DNA of 64,000 bases. Source: Eleusine coracana subsp. coracana (taxonomy: Eukaryota > Streptophyta > Magnoliopsida > Poales > Poaceae). The stretch is taken from the NCBI GenBank assembly GCA_032690845.1, contig CM064425.1, forward strand, positions 37,288,240 through 37,352,239, given 5' to 3'. Positions 18,756 through 28,360 of the stretch are shown in pieces. The notes beneath the pieces were generated by a model. That model worked only from the letters and a program-made list of their open reading frames with translations. It did no database searches and was not told where the DNA came from. A program made the translations under genes and the position numbers. Within the stretch, counting starts at the first letter, position 1; every line of letters begins with the position of its first letter.

Positions 18756-21376
18756 TCCTCCCCTTCTTGAAGTGAAGTCGTCCTCGACGGTAACTCATCA
18801 TCCTCACCCAAGTATGGTTTGAAATCTGCAACATTAAAACTAGTGGAAACACCAAACTCCATGGGCAAGTCAAGAACATAAGCATTATCGTTAATCTTGG
18901 TTAGCACTTTAAAAGGACCAGCAGCACGAGGCATCAGTTTAGAACGACGCAAAGTAGGAAATCTATCTTTACGCAAGTGCAACCAAACCAAATCAGCAGG
19001 TTCAAAAGAAATATGTTTTCTACCTTTACTACCAGCAACTTGATACTTTTTATTAGCAATGGCAATGTTGTGTTGTGTTTCTTCATGCAATTGTTTCATG
19101 TGATCAATATGAGCAAGAGCATCAAGATGTGGTTCATCTTCAGCATCAATAGCAAACAAATCAATAGGCGCCTTAGGAACATAGCCATAAACAACCTCAA
19201 AAGGACACATCTTAGTGGCAGAATGTGTAGCACGATTATAAGCAAATTCAACATGAGGTAAACAATCTTCCCAGCGTCTCAAATTTTTATCTAAAACAGC
19301 TCTAAGCATAGCAGACAAAGTTCTATTTACTACCTCAGTTTGCCCATCAGTTTGAGGATGACAAGTAGTACTAAACAGCAGCTTAGTTCCTAATTTATTC
19401 CAAAGGGAACGCCAAAAATGACTAAGAAACTTAGCATCACGATCAGAGACAATTGTTTTAGGAATTCCATGCAATCTAACAATCTCTCTAAAGAACAATT
19501 CAGCAACATTTGAGGCATCATCAGTTTTATGACAAGGTATAAAGTGAGCCATTTTAGAGAAACGATCAACAAGCACAAAAATACTGTCCCTCCCCTTCTT
19601 AGTGCGAGGCAATCCCAAAACAAAATCCATCGAAATATCATGCCAAGGAGAAGAGGGAACAGGCAAGGGCATATACAAACCATGATTAGCCAAACGAGAT
19701 TTAGCTTTTTGACATGTAGTACAGCGTGCAACAAGGCGCTCAACATCACGGCGCATCCGTGGCCAAAAAAAATGGTCGGCCAACACCTCATGTGTCTTGA
19801 AAACTCCGAAGTGACCCATAAGACCACCTCCATGCGCCTCCTGTAACAACAAAAGACGAACCGAGCTAGCTGGAATACACAGCTTGTTAGCACGAAACAG
19901 GAACCCATCCTGCATATGAAATTTGCCCCAAGGTTTGCCATCCTTACAATGCATCAAAATATCATGAAAATCAGCATCATTCACATATTGATCTTTCAAA
20001 GCTTGCAAACCAAAGATTTTAAAGTCTAATTGGGACAGCATCATATAACGACGAGACAAAGCATCGGCAATCACATTTTCCTTCCCGTTTTTATGTTTAA
20101 TGATGTATGGAAAAGATTCAATAAATTCAACCCATTTAGCATGACGACGATTCAGATTAGTTTGGGTTCTAATATGTTTCAAAGCCTCATGATCAGAATG
20201 AATAATAAATTCGCGAGGCCATAAATAATGCTGCCATGTTTGCAAAGTTCTTACTAAAGCATAAAGTTCTTTATCATAAGTGGAATATTTAAGAGCAGCA
20301 CCACTTAACTTCTCACTAAAATAAGCAATGGGTTTATGATCTTGCAACAAAACAGCACCCAAACCAATTCCACTAGCATCACATTCCAGTTCAAACACTT
20401 TATCAAAATTAGGCAATTGTAAGAGAGGAGCATGAGTTAACCGTTCCTTTAAAGTGTTGAATGCGTCGTCTTGTGGTGCGCCCCACTCAAATGGCGCACC
20501 CTTCTTGGTCAGCTCATGTAATGGTGCAGCAATAGAACTGAAATCCCGCACAAAACGACGATAGAAGCCTGCAAGACCAAGAAAACTGCGAACCTGTGTG
20601 ACCGTCGTTGGTTGGGGCCAACTCTGAATGGCGTCCACCTTGCTGCTATCGACCTCAATGCCCTGTGGAGTAACAACATATCCAAGAAACGAAACACGTT
20701 GCGTGCAAAAAGTGCATTTTTCCATGTTCCCAAACAAGTGAGCAGCACGCAAAGCATCAAAAACAGCACGCAAATGATCTAAATGCTCATTCATGGATTT
20801 GCTGTATATAAGGATATCATCAAAATAGACAACAACAAATATTCCAATGAAAGACCGAAGAACTTCATTCATTAAGCGCATAAAAGTGCTAGGAGCATTA
20901 GACAATCCAAACGGCATAACCAACCATTCATACAAGCCAAATTTAGTTTTAAAAGCCGTTTTCCATTCATCTCCTAATTTCATTCTTATTTGATGGTAAC
21001 CACTACGTAAATCAACCTTAGAGAAAATTGTGGCACCACTAAGTTCATCAAGCATATCATCAAGGCGTGGTATAGGATATCGATAACGAATTGTAATATT
21101 GTTAATTGCACAACAATCTACACACATACGCCAAGAACCATCTTTCTTAGGAACAAGCAAAACAGGAACCGAACAAGGGCTGAGAGACTCACGAATGTAA
21201 CCTTTATCAAGCAATGCCTGCACTTGACGCTGAATTTCTTTCGTCTCCTCAGGATTTGTGCGGTACGGGGCGCGATTAGGAAGCTGTGCGCCTGGAATTA
21301 AATCAATCTGATGTTCTATGCCACAAATAGGAGGAAGACCCGGCGGCAATTCAGCGGGAAAAACATCTTTATAGTC
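18548..21376 (-). CDS. pol: CRM pol: reverse transcriptase, RNase H, integrase with CR-like tail
   Basis: Open from the codon after the gag TAG (first Met at 21349) to 18548, about 942 codons. RT with YFDD near residue 172 of the Met-initiated frame, RNase H with ECDASG and HSDHEAL, integrase with an H-H-C-C finger (GHFG...CTTCQ) and DDE residues in SMDFVLG, VSDRDAK and QTEVVNR. The C-terminus DEDIN...GPITRARA resembles the CR motif of centromere-targeted CRM elements, in the place where other chromoviruses carry a chromodomain. No internal stop or frameshift is seen. Confidence 0.94.
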   Translation of the reverse strand, partial: DYKDVFPAELPPGLPPICGIEHQIDLIPGAQLPNRAPYRTNPEETKEIQRQVQALLDKGYIRESLSPCSVPVLLVPKKDGSWRMCVDCCAINNITIRYRYPIPRLDDMLDELSGATIFSKVDLRSGYHQIRMKLGDEWKTAFKTKFGLYEWLVMPFGLSNAPSTFMRLMNEVLRSFIGIFVVVYFDDILIYSKSMNEHLDHLRAVFDALRAAHLFGNMEKCTFCTQRVSFLGYVVTPQGIEVDSSKVDAIQSWPQPTTVTQVRSFLGLAGFYRRFVRDFSSIAAPLHELTKKGAPFEWGAPQDDAFNTLKERLTHAPLLQLPNFDKVFELECDASGIGLGAVLLQDHKPIAYFSEKLSGAALKYSTYDKELYALVRTLQTWQHYLWPREFIIHSDHEALKHIRTQTNLNRRHAKWVEFIESFPYIIKHKNGKENVIADALSRRYMMLSQLDFKIFGLQALKDQYVNDADFHDILMHCKDGKPWGKFHMQDGFLFRANKLCIPASSVRLLLLQEAHGGGLMGHFGVFKTHEVLADHFFWPRMRRDVERLVARCTTCQKAKSRLANHGLYMPLPVPSSPWHDISMDFVLGLPRTKKGRDSIFVLVDRFSKMAHFIPCHKTDDASNVAELFFREIVRLHGIPKTIVSDRDAKFLSHFWRSLWNKLGTKLLFSTTCHPQTDGQTEVVNRTLSAMLRAVLDKNLRRWEDCLPHVEFAYNRATHSATKMCPFEVVYGYVPKAPIDLFAIDAEDEPHLDALAHIDHMKQLHEETQHNIAIANKKYQVAGSKGRKHISFEPADLVWLHLRKDRFPTLRRSKLMPRAAGPFKVLTKINDNAYVLDLPMEFGVSTSFNVADFKPYLGEDDELPSRTTSLQEGEDDEDINDIRIMTTEDGAPNQTVTPPPLVVAPPRVTDPSSNETTTYKGPITRARAQELKTVLMLRNDGPG
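18756..18768 (-). other. CRM polypurine tract
   Basis: Minus strand AAGAAGGGGAGGA directly before the 3' LTR. It lies within the pol frame, as expected when the frame extends into the LTR. Confidence 0.85.
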
Positions 21377-23287
21377 CTACAAAAGGTTAGCAACAACAGG
21401 AGGAATATGCAACATAGGCGCCTCATCTAGTGAAACAAGCATACGAGAGCAAACTAGCGCATAGCAAAGCAGATTAGCATCATGTAATTCATCAAAATCA
21501 GCACGTGTAGCAAGCAAGATAGGGTTATTCAATTTGATCTCATGTTGAACAGGTGCAACAGGAGGCGATGTAACCAATTTTGCAGCTTTTGTCGCTCGAG
21601 CAATATCATCTTTAAGAACTTGTTCAGGTGTCATAGGATGAATAACAATTTTCTGACCCTTAAACATGAAGGAATAATAATTGGAGCGACCATGATGAAC
21701 ACTATCAACATCATATTGCCAAGGACGGCCAAGCAACAAAGAGCATGCTTCCATTGGAACAACATCACAATCTACAAAATCAGAATAGGCGCCAAGAGAG
21801 AAAGGAACACGTACCAAGCGCGTTACCTTTATTTTGCCGCCATCATTAAGCCATTGAACGTGATAAGGATGTGGATGCTTCCTTGTTGGCAATGACAACT
21901 GCTCCACCAAGGTCGTACTAGCCAAATTGTTGCAACTGCCACCATCGATGATTATACGCACCGCTCGTTCTTGCACAACGCCTTTGATATGAAAAATGTT
22001 GTGGCGCTGATGCTTTTCATCCTGAACGACCTGTGTACTAAGAACACGCTGCACAACAAGAGTTGCATACCTGTCGGCGGCACTAGAGTCGACATGAAGC
22101 TCCGTATTATCTGCATGATTAGTGGCAAGCATAGTCTGCTGAATATCCTCAGAATCACTAGCAGAAGAATACCCACCGTCGTCACGAATCAACATAGTTC
22201 GTTTATTTGGACAATCGCGTATCATATGACCAAATCCTCGGCAACGGTGACACTGAATATCACGAGCTCGTCCAGACGACGAGGAGGACGGCACGATCGA
22301 GGCAGATTTGGCCGTGGATGGAGCACTCGACTTGGACGTGGTCGAGGAGTGGTCGCGCGACGTGGAAGGAGGTGTCGGCCGTGGAGCTGAAGGCGTCTTG
22401 GACCCTACAAAAATGTTAGGTCTTGACGAAGATTGTCGATCCTGCACTTCACGTTCAGCTTTACAAGCATATTCAAATAAGGTGGTCATATCATCATAAT
22501 GCTTATAATCAAGAATGTTCTGAATGTCACGATTTAACCCACCCCTAAAGCGAGCCATAGCAGCATCATCCAGTTCAACTAAACCACAGCGAATCATACC
22601 CTTTTGCAAAGCTTGATAATAATCCTCTACGGAAAGTGAACCTTGTTGAAAACGCTGCATTTGATTAAGCAAATCTCTAGCATAATATGACGGCACAAAA
22701 CGATGACGCATAGCAGCTTTTAATGCCGTCCAAGTGGCTGGAATATTATCAGGATATCTTTGTCTATACTCACGCCACCAAAGTAAAGCAAATTCAGTAA
22801 ATTCACTAATAGCAGCCTTAACTTGTAAATTAGCAAAAATATCATGGCATGCAAATTTTTGTTCAACCTCTAATTCCCAATCAAGATAAGCACCCGGATC
22901 ATATTTGCCATTAAAAGTGGGAATATGAAATTTTATTTTGGCAAAAGAATCATTAATAGGAACACGTACCCTACGAGCACGACCACGTCGATTGTCGTCG
23001 TCCTGCTCGGTGTCGGCGCCGTAGTCACGTGCATGTTGCAACTCCGTGAGCTGCGTCGTCATGGTCCCAAGCTGCGTCGACATGGCCTCAAGACGAGTCA
23101 TGATCGTCGCGAGCATGGTGCGGGCAGCCGTATCAGCGAGGTCCAGTTGATCAAAACGCTCATTCGACGAAGTGACCGTAGAGTCAAGTCTCTCGTGCAT
23201 CATCTTCATGTCGTTTTGTAGACCGTCAACCTGTGCCTGGACATCCTGGACGGTGAGCTCCTCCGACTTCAAGCTGTCTTCTGCCAT
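21377..23287 (-). CDS. gag: CRM gag and protease
   Basis: 636 aa. Residues 1-~90 predicted coiled coil, ~115-270 retrotransposon gag domain, zinc knuckle CHRCRGFGHMIRDC near 347-360, and aspartic protease with active-site IIDGGS near 447 (DGG in place of DSG). It ends at TAG (21377-21379). The same frame stays open beyond the stop into pol, so gag-pol is one frame with a single nonsense codon; the family normally has Gln here. Gag packages element RNA; the protease cuts the polyprotein. Confidence 0.93.
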   Translation of the reverse strand: MAEDSLKSEELTVQDVQAQVDGLQNDMKMMHERLDSTVTSSNERFDQLDLADTAARTMLATIMTRLEAMSTQLGTMTTQLTELQHARDYGADTEQDDDNRRGRARRVRVPINDSFAKIKFHIPTFNGKYDPGAYLDWELEVEQKFACHDIFANLQVKAAISEFTEFALLWWREYRQRYPDNIPATWTALKAAMRHRFVPSYYARDLLNQMQRFQQGSLSVEDYYQALQKGMIRCGLVELDDAAMARFRGGLNRDIQNILDYKHYDDMTTLFEYACKAEREVQDRQSSSRPNIFVGSKTPSAPRPTPPSTSRDHSSTTSKSSAPSTAKSASIVPSSSSSGRARDIQCHRCRGFGHMIRDCPNKRTMLIRDDGGYSSASDSEDIQQTMLATNHADNTELHVDSSAADRYATLVVQRVLSTQVVQDEKHQRHNIFHIKGVVQERAVRIIIDGGSCNNLASTTLVEQLSLPTRKHPHPYHVQWLNDGGKIKVTRLVRVPFSLGAYSDFVDCDVVPMEACSLLLGRPWQYDVDSVHHGRSNYYSFMFKGQKIVIHPMTPEQVLKDDIARATKAAKLVTSPPVAPVQHEIKLNNPILLATRADFDELHDANLLCYALVCSRMLVSLDEAPMLHIPPVVANLL

Positions 23288-24273
23288 AGAAACACAAGCA
23301 ATACAAAAAGCGGGATTCTACAACGAGAGGTGAGTGGTGGGTGAAAAGCTCAATCAAAAAGCTGTTATCAAATTCTTACCCGTCCTTACCAAGCACGCAA
23401 GCGTGAACTGCAACCACAGGTAAAACCGGTGGAAGATTGGAGGAGCGATTGCGTGGTGAAACAAAAACCTGCTCGTAGTAGAAAATTTGTGGGGCTAGGA
23501 GGCTGCACTCAATACAAGGGTTAGCACAATTCAAACAATAACTGCAAAGCTGAATAATGGTGCTAAACGCGTAAAGATTGCTGCCGGTACAAGTGCAAGA
23601 GGAAGGAAAAAGGATCAAAACAAAGTGCAGCAAGAACGCGTCGCCTGTGTTGCTCGGCCGCTCTTTTTTTTTCTCTTTTTTTTTCTTTCTTTTTTTTTCT
23701 CTTTTTTTTCTTTTTTTTCTCTTTTTTTTAATACTTTTTGCTGAAAATATAAACAATGAGACCTCAAATAAGCAATTAAGCACAAGCACTTTTTTTTGAG
23801 GCAGGGGTAGAACGGTAATAAAAAGATACTCTCTCTCTCTCTCTCTCCTGAGTAGGGACACACGAAACCGAACAGACCCAAACACAGGGCGAGGCGAGCT
23901 GGTCACAACGTAACCGAGTAGGACTCGATCAGCGAGGCGAGCGGGTCGCGACGTAACCGAGTAGGACTCGATCAGCGAGGCGAGTGGGTCACGACGTAAC
24001 CGAGTAGGACTCGATCAGCGAGGCGGGGTAAACAGATGCGGCAGAAAGCAAACTGTGGTGGTGAAAACACGCGGCACGGCGGAAGGATACGACGATGATA
24101 GGAAGAAAACGATGAAACACAGTGTACCAGCAACGATCAAAAGCGAAAGCACAAAAACTCAACAACGCAAATTATTGAACGAAAGTGCGAGGCTCAAAAC
24201 CGTACTGGGGTAAACTTTTTTTTTTTTGTAGTTTTCGGTTTATGTGGACTTGGATAAAACTCACCGAGAAACA
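23288..24273 (-). other. CRM 5' leader with pyrimidine tracts
   Basis: Untranslated leader between PBS and gag. Holds a T-rich run with TTTTTCT repeats (23664-23731), (CT)n at 23831-23849 and a 43-bp tandem repeat (separate entry). No gene. Confidence 0.8.
23891..24025. repeat. 43-bp tandem repeat in CRM leader, three copies
   Basis: Units start at 23891, 23934 and 23977 with a partial fourth at 24020. Each contains CGTAACCGAGTAGGACTCGA followed by TCAGCGAGGCGAG. Units differ at only a few positions. Confidence 0.92.
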
Positions 24274-24289
24274 CTGGAATCTGATACCA
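24274..24289 (-). other. CRM primer-binding site
   Basis: Minus strand TGGTATCAGATTCCAG just after the 5' LTR; complementary to initiator tRNA-Met. Confidence 0.88.
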
Positions 24290-24291
24290 CT

Positions 24292-24931
24292 TGATAGGTG
24301 TAGAGTGCCCGATCTTTCGGCGAGTGGAGATAACTTCGATTTGGTGGAGGTCGACCCTCACGATCCGACTACGACGAGCAAGTCGAAGCGCCAATGCAAT
24401 CGCTGAACCAACTTCCGGAGGATATTAACCTTGCGGTAAACAAGATCAACCTGATCACGAGGATCAATTCTTACGCGCAATCGAAGAACGAGCAAGAATT
24501 AGAGGCGAGCAATCTGATGTATTGCACGAAGGTGGAGTTCTGAATTCACGTCGAGAGACGGATGTATAGCTAAGCTAAACTTAAAACAAAACTCAAAGAT
24601 TACAAGGGGCGCAGCCCTTGACTATATAGGGGGAGGACGAGGCATCTAGGGCCGGCTGAAGTGGAGAGGCACGCGATGGAGAGGGAGTCGTACGACTTGG
24701 GCCACGTGGGCCTTCGGGCGACATCATCCTGGGCCGTCGTTCCTTAGCATCAAAACCGTCTTCAATTCCTGGGCTCGAGCTCTAGTGATTGGGCCCTTGT
24801 ACGTCGTCGTCTCGTTAGAAGATGGATCCGTAACTCGAGGAGGCGCGACGACGAGAGGTGGAGGCGTGACAGCTTGGTTTGGCGCGCCATCTTCCGTCGT
24901 CATTATTCGTATGTCGTTGATGTCCTCATCA
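24292..24931 (-). repeat. CRM 5' LTR
   Basis: 640 bp, minus strand TGATGAGG...CACCTATCA. Contains the TATA box CCTATATAGT at the complement of 24621-24630, the likely promoter of the element. Confidence 0.95.
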
Positions 24932-24936
24932 GTTGT

Positions 24937-25221
24937 ACTATAAACTGCTGCTTAAAAGATGGAGAGATGGACTACATTGATGAAGACTACTATTAGGCGA
25001 GCGTGCCCCCAGTCGATTGCCTATGGCGTTATGGTGTCTTCCGCTGTTATACTTCAAGAGTGTCGCTTTTGTCTTCAAAGACAATTATGCATGTAATAAT
25101 GGTACACAATAATAATGACATTGGTTATATTGTTATTCACTTTACTGTCGATATGTGTGAAATTGTTCCTGGGCACACATATGAATAGCACTTTGTTTTG
25201 TCCTTAAAATCGTGTGTGACA
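24937..25221 (-). repeat. solo gypsy LTR, right part
   Basis: Resumes after the CRM target duplication and ends GTGTGTGACA, followed by GATGG. Non-coding. Confidence 0.82.
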
Positions 25222-25226
25222 GATGG

Positions 25227-25869
25227 CGCCTTCCCCTACTCCTTGTTGGACCACTCCCGCTAAAGTTCCGGTCCCTCCCGCCACCAATGTAGAGTTCTCG
25301 CCCACGAGCCCGCAATCACTCCCGGAGTGAAGACACGGTGCGCGTCATCGCGGCCATCAAGGCACAAGCTTGCCTCTCGTGAGAACTTGTCGGACTACAC
25401 GAGCCGACACGAGCGCTCACTAGCGATGTCCCTTTCACCGACGGGCTCAAACCGTGTACAAACGTGTGACGACCTTCACAACCGATCATGATAGGCTCGA
25501 TCACTGACCCTTACCGGTCTAGATCTCACCATAGACCAGGAGTAACAACCTAGATCACACCCTCAAGGACACCCTAGCCTTAGATGTGCATCAATGCTCA
25601 AGTTACTCTCACTAGCACTCTCAAGATATGCAATATCTCCTCCTAGTGCTCCTCTCGTTTTCTTTTGGCTCTCATCAAATGCTCCAAGCAATTTCACTAG
25701 CCAAGAGAGGTCTCCAAGATCCCAGAAACAAAGTTATATAGGCTTCCAACCTCCAACTAGCCATTGCTCCACGAAATCACCCTTCTGGACACCATTGACC
25801 AGACCGTCCGGTCACTCTAGACCGGAACGTCCGGTCTCTTTTAGAATGGCTCTAAGAGATGTTGGCTTC
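25227..25869 (-). repeat. B 3' LTR, segment 2
   Basis: Continues segment 1 exactly after the GATGG target duplication (CGCCTTCCCC...). Interrupted by element A at 25869/25870; the last five bases GCTTC are duplicated at 38100-38104. Confidence 0.85.
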
Positions 25870-27508
25870 TCTAAGGACCGAAGGCATACCGAGAGGGTGG
25901 GTGAATCGGTAAGCCAACCACGAATCTAAATACTTCAATTCACACCATTAGAACCTAGCAATCGTTGCAACCTAATAATTATAGTAGGCCAAAACCCTAC
26001 ACATGCTAGTGTTCATGATGAAAGCAAGCGCAGAAGGAAAAAACACTAGCCTATGCAAGCCAGAATTCAACCTCGTTACTAGAGCACACAATTACAAAAT
26101 AGTAAAGAGGGGGTCAAGGAATGCTCATGATTTTTTTCTGAGATCTCGGAAGGATGGCGCCTTCCCCTAATCCTCGTTGGACCACTCCCGCCGGAGTGCC
26201 GGTCCCTCCCGCCACCAATGTGGAGTTCTCGCCCACGAGCCCCCAATCACTCCCGGAGTGAGGACACAGTGCGCGTAACCGCTGCCACCAAGGCACAAGC
26301 TCACCTCCCTCGAGAACTTGCTAGACTCCCCGAGTCGACACGGTTGCTCACTAGCGATACCCCTTTCACCGGCGGGCTCAAACCGGGTACAAACGTGAAA
26401 TGGCCTTCACAACCAATCATGATAGGCTCGATCACTGACACCTAACCAGTCTAGGTCTCATCATAGACCAAGAGTAACAACCTAGATCACACTCTTAAGG
26501 ACACCCTAGCCTTAGATGTGCATCAATGCTCAAGTTACTCTCACTAGCACTCTCAAGATATGTAATATCTCCTCCTAATGCTCTCCTCTTTTCCTCTTGG
26601 CTCTCACCAAATGCTCCAAGCAATTCCACTGGCCAAGAGAGGTCTCCAAGACCCTAGCAACAAAGTCATATAGGCTTCCAACATCCAACTAGCCGTTGCT
26701 CCACGAAATAATCTCTCTTGACTCCATTGACCAGATTGTCTGATCATTGCCAGACTGGACCATCCGGTTTCTCTGAAACATCTCCTAGAGTCGTTGGCTC
26801 TTCTGTCTAGAGGAACTCCATGTACTGGCCGGACCGTCCGCTCAAACTTTCTCTCTCCATTCCAAAGAGCACCATCTTCTGTATTTCTCTGTCTCGAGCA
26901 ACCTCCATACAGACCAGACCGTCCGGTCTCTACTGGTCTTCACGCTGACAGACTTCCTTGCAGACTTCTCTCTGGTCTCCTTGTGATCGTACAATCCGGT
27001 CTCCTCTAACCCCTCTGTCCGGTCACTACGTCTAGAAGTTGAAACTCCTCGTCGTCACTTGACTTTGTTTCCAGGCTTCTCCAAACAGCTCCTTGGCTTC
27101 TCCACTGTCACCTAGTGCCTGTGATTTCACTGAGCATCCATGCACAACACCAACTAGTGTGACCTAATAGACATGACCTAGACCCTCTTGATAGTCCGGT
27201 TTTTCCTATGGACTCAAAGCTCTAAAAACTAGACAAGTGTTCCTAACACTTGCTCCATAGCTTGTTCTTAGCTTAGATCCATCTCCATCAACTCTTGGAC
27301 TTCATCAAGCTTACAAGCCTCCATGCTTTTAGTCATTGTCATCAATTGCCAAGGCCGCCATCATCCATATGATTTGTAGTAGAGTTTAGAGATGATTCCT
27401 GCATAGACAACACTCATGTAGATATTAGCCTGTAATTTCATAGTTGTCATCTATCACCAAAACATTCATACCTTAGGGATCCAATCATCAATGGTCATGA
27501 AGCTTACA
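25870..27508 (-). repeat. A 3' LTR
   Basis: Plus-strand start TCTAAGGACCGAAGGC (TG expected), end GAAGCTTACA. Followed by the PPT. Contains several CCGGACCGTCCG-type palindromes. Confidence 0.85.
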
Positions 27509-27523
27509 ATCTCCCCCTTTTTG
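27509..27523 (-). other. A polypurine tract
   Basis: Minus strand AAAAAGGGGGAGAT abutting the 3' LTR start TGTAAGC. Confidence 0.85.
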
Positions 27524-28360
27524 GTGATTGATGACAACCACTACTTATCATAATCTTTGTCATAAAACAACAGGGCTAAAAGATCTACACAACAATCGAG
27601 AGGAACCTCAAAAGCATAAGCAATGAAAAAACAAGGTCCTACTCAATCAAGCATCATCAAGAGCTAAGAGAAATAAGAAAGAGGAGTGCACTCTAGATGA
27701 TATGCATGCATGTCATGTGAAGATATTAATTAAAAACATAAAGACGTGCAATGCAAGACATCAATGATGATATGCAAACCAGATAGCATGGCAATGCATA
27801 GGAATTAAAGGCAAGCAATCATCATCATGGAATTATACACAGACATACAAGATAAATGACGAAAGATAAAGCACTGCTTATGAAAATAAACCAAGTGAGA
27901 TTATGACGAGTCAAACACAAGCGAATGAAAAACCATGACTCATCAAAATTGATGAACATCAATAAATCCATCAAAATAAGAACCAAATGTATCTAACTCC
28001 CAAAATCCATGTACACGTATGCTCCCCCTAGATACAAGCTAGTGACTCTCGATCGCACAAGATCACACTCCCACTACCCCTAGACCTATGACTACTTCTC
28101 CCTCTTTGGCAACAAGCACCAAAAGGAGGAAAAGGAAACTACTACGCGCTCGTGGTCGAAGGAAGTAATGCAGCAATGTCCTCTGAGGGCTCTGCTCTGG
28201 GCTGCTCCTGTGCTGGGTCCTGCTACTCTGCCTGAGCCTGTCACCTGAGTGTCCATTTGCTTAAAGTACTCAAGGTCTACTAGTGACTCAGACCCTTTGT
28301 CCTACCCTACTGGTGGGACTGTGGATGTCACCTCAGCAACTGTCGCCTGAAGAAGGGCAA
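27524..28360 (-). other. A 3' untranslated region
   Basis: AT-rich, non-coding stretch between the extra ORF and the PPT. No motif recognised. Confidence 0.6.

Larger units (their letters stand above)
18116..24931 (-). mobile_element. CRM-lineage chromovirus (Ty3/gypsy), nearly intact
   Basis: 6816-bp element with LTRs 18116-18755 and 24292-24931 (640 bp each), PBS, gag-protease, RT-RNase H-integrase and PPT. Perfect target duplication GTTGT (18111-18115, 24932-24936). Reading the LTRs side by side I count about five mismatches, so insertion is recent. Lineage call rests on LTR start TGATGAGGACATC, the pol sequence, and the polyprotein running into the 3' LTR with a DEDIN...GPITRARA tail, all typical of CRM/CRR centromeric retrotransposons. 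One in-frame TAG separates gag-protease from pol. Confidence 0.93.
14972..25221 (-). mobile_element. solo LTR of a large Ty3/gypsy element (Tekay/Del-like), interrupted by CRM
   Basis: Two parts, 14972-18115 and 24937-25221, together 3429 bp. Ends are TGTCACAC... and ...GTGTGACA, perfect 8-bp inverse termini. Perfect target duplication GATGG (14967-14971, 25222-25226). No coding domain. A LTR this long starting TGTCACACCC fits the Tekay/Del group (family knowledge, not tested). Orientation is uncertain. A solo LTR arises by recombination between the two LTRs of a former full element. Confidence 0.82.

Noticed and set aside
19390..19941. 183-codon minus-strand frame over CRM pol
   Set aside because: Out-of-frame shadow of the integrase region of the intact pol frame.
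24274..24289. tRNA-Met-like sequences at 7321, 24274, 36433, 45731 and 52227
   Set aside because: Only the 10-16 bp complementary to the tRNA 3' end is present, next to LTRs; these are primer-binding sites, not tRNA genes.
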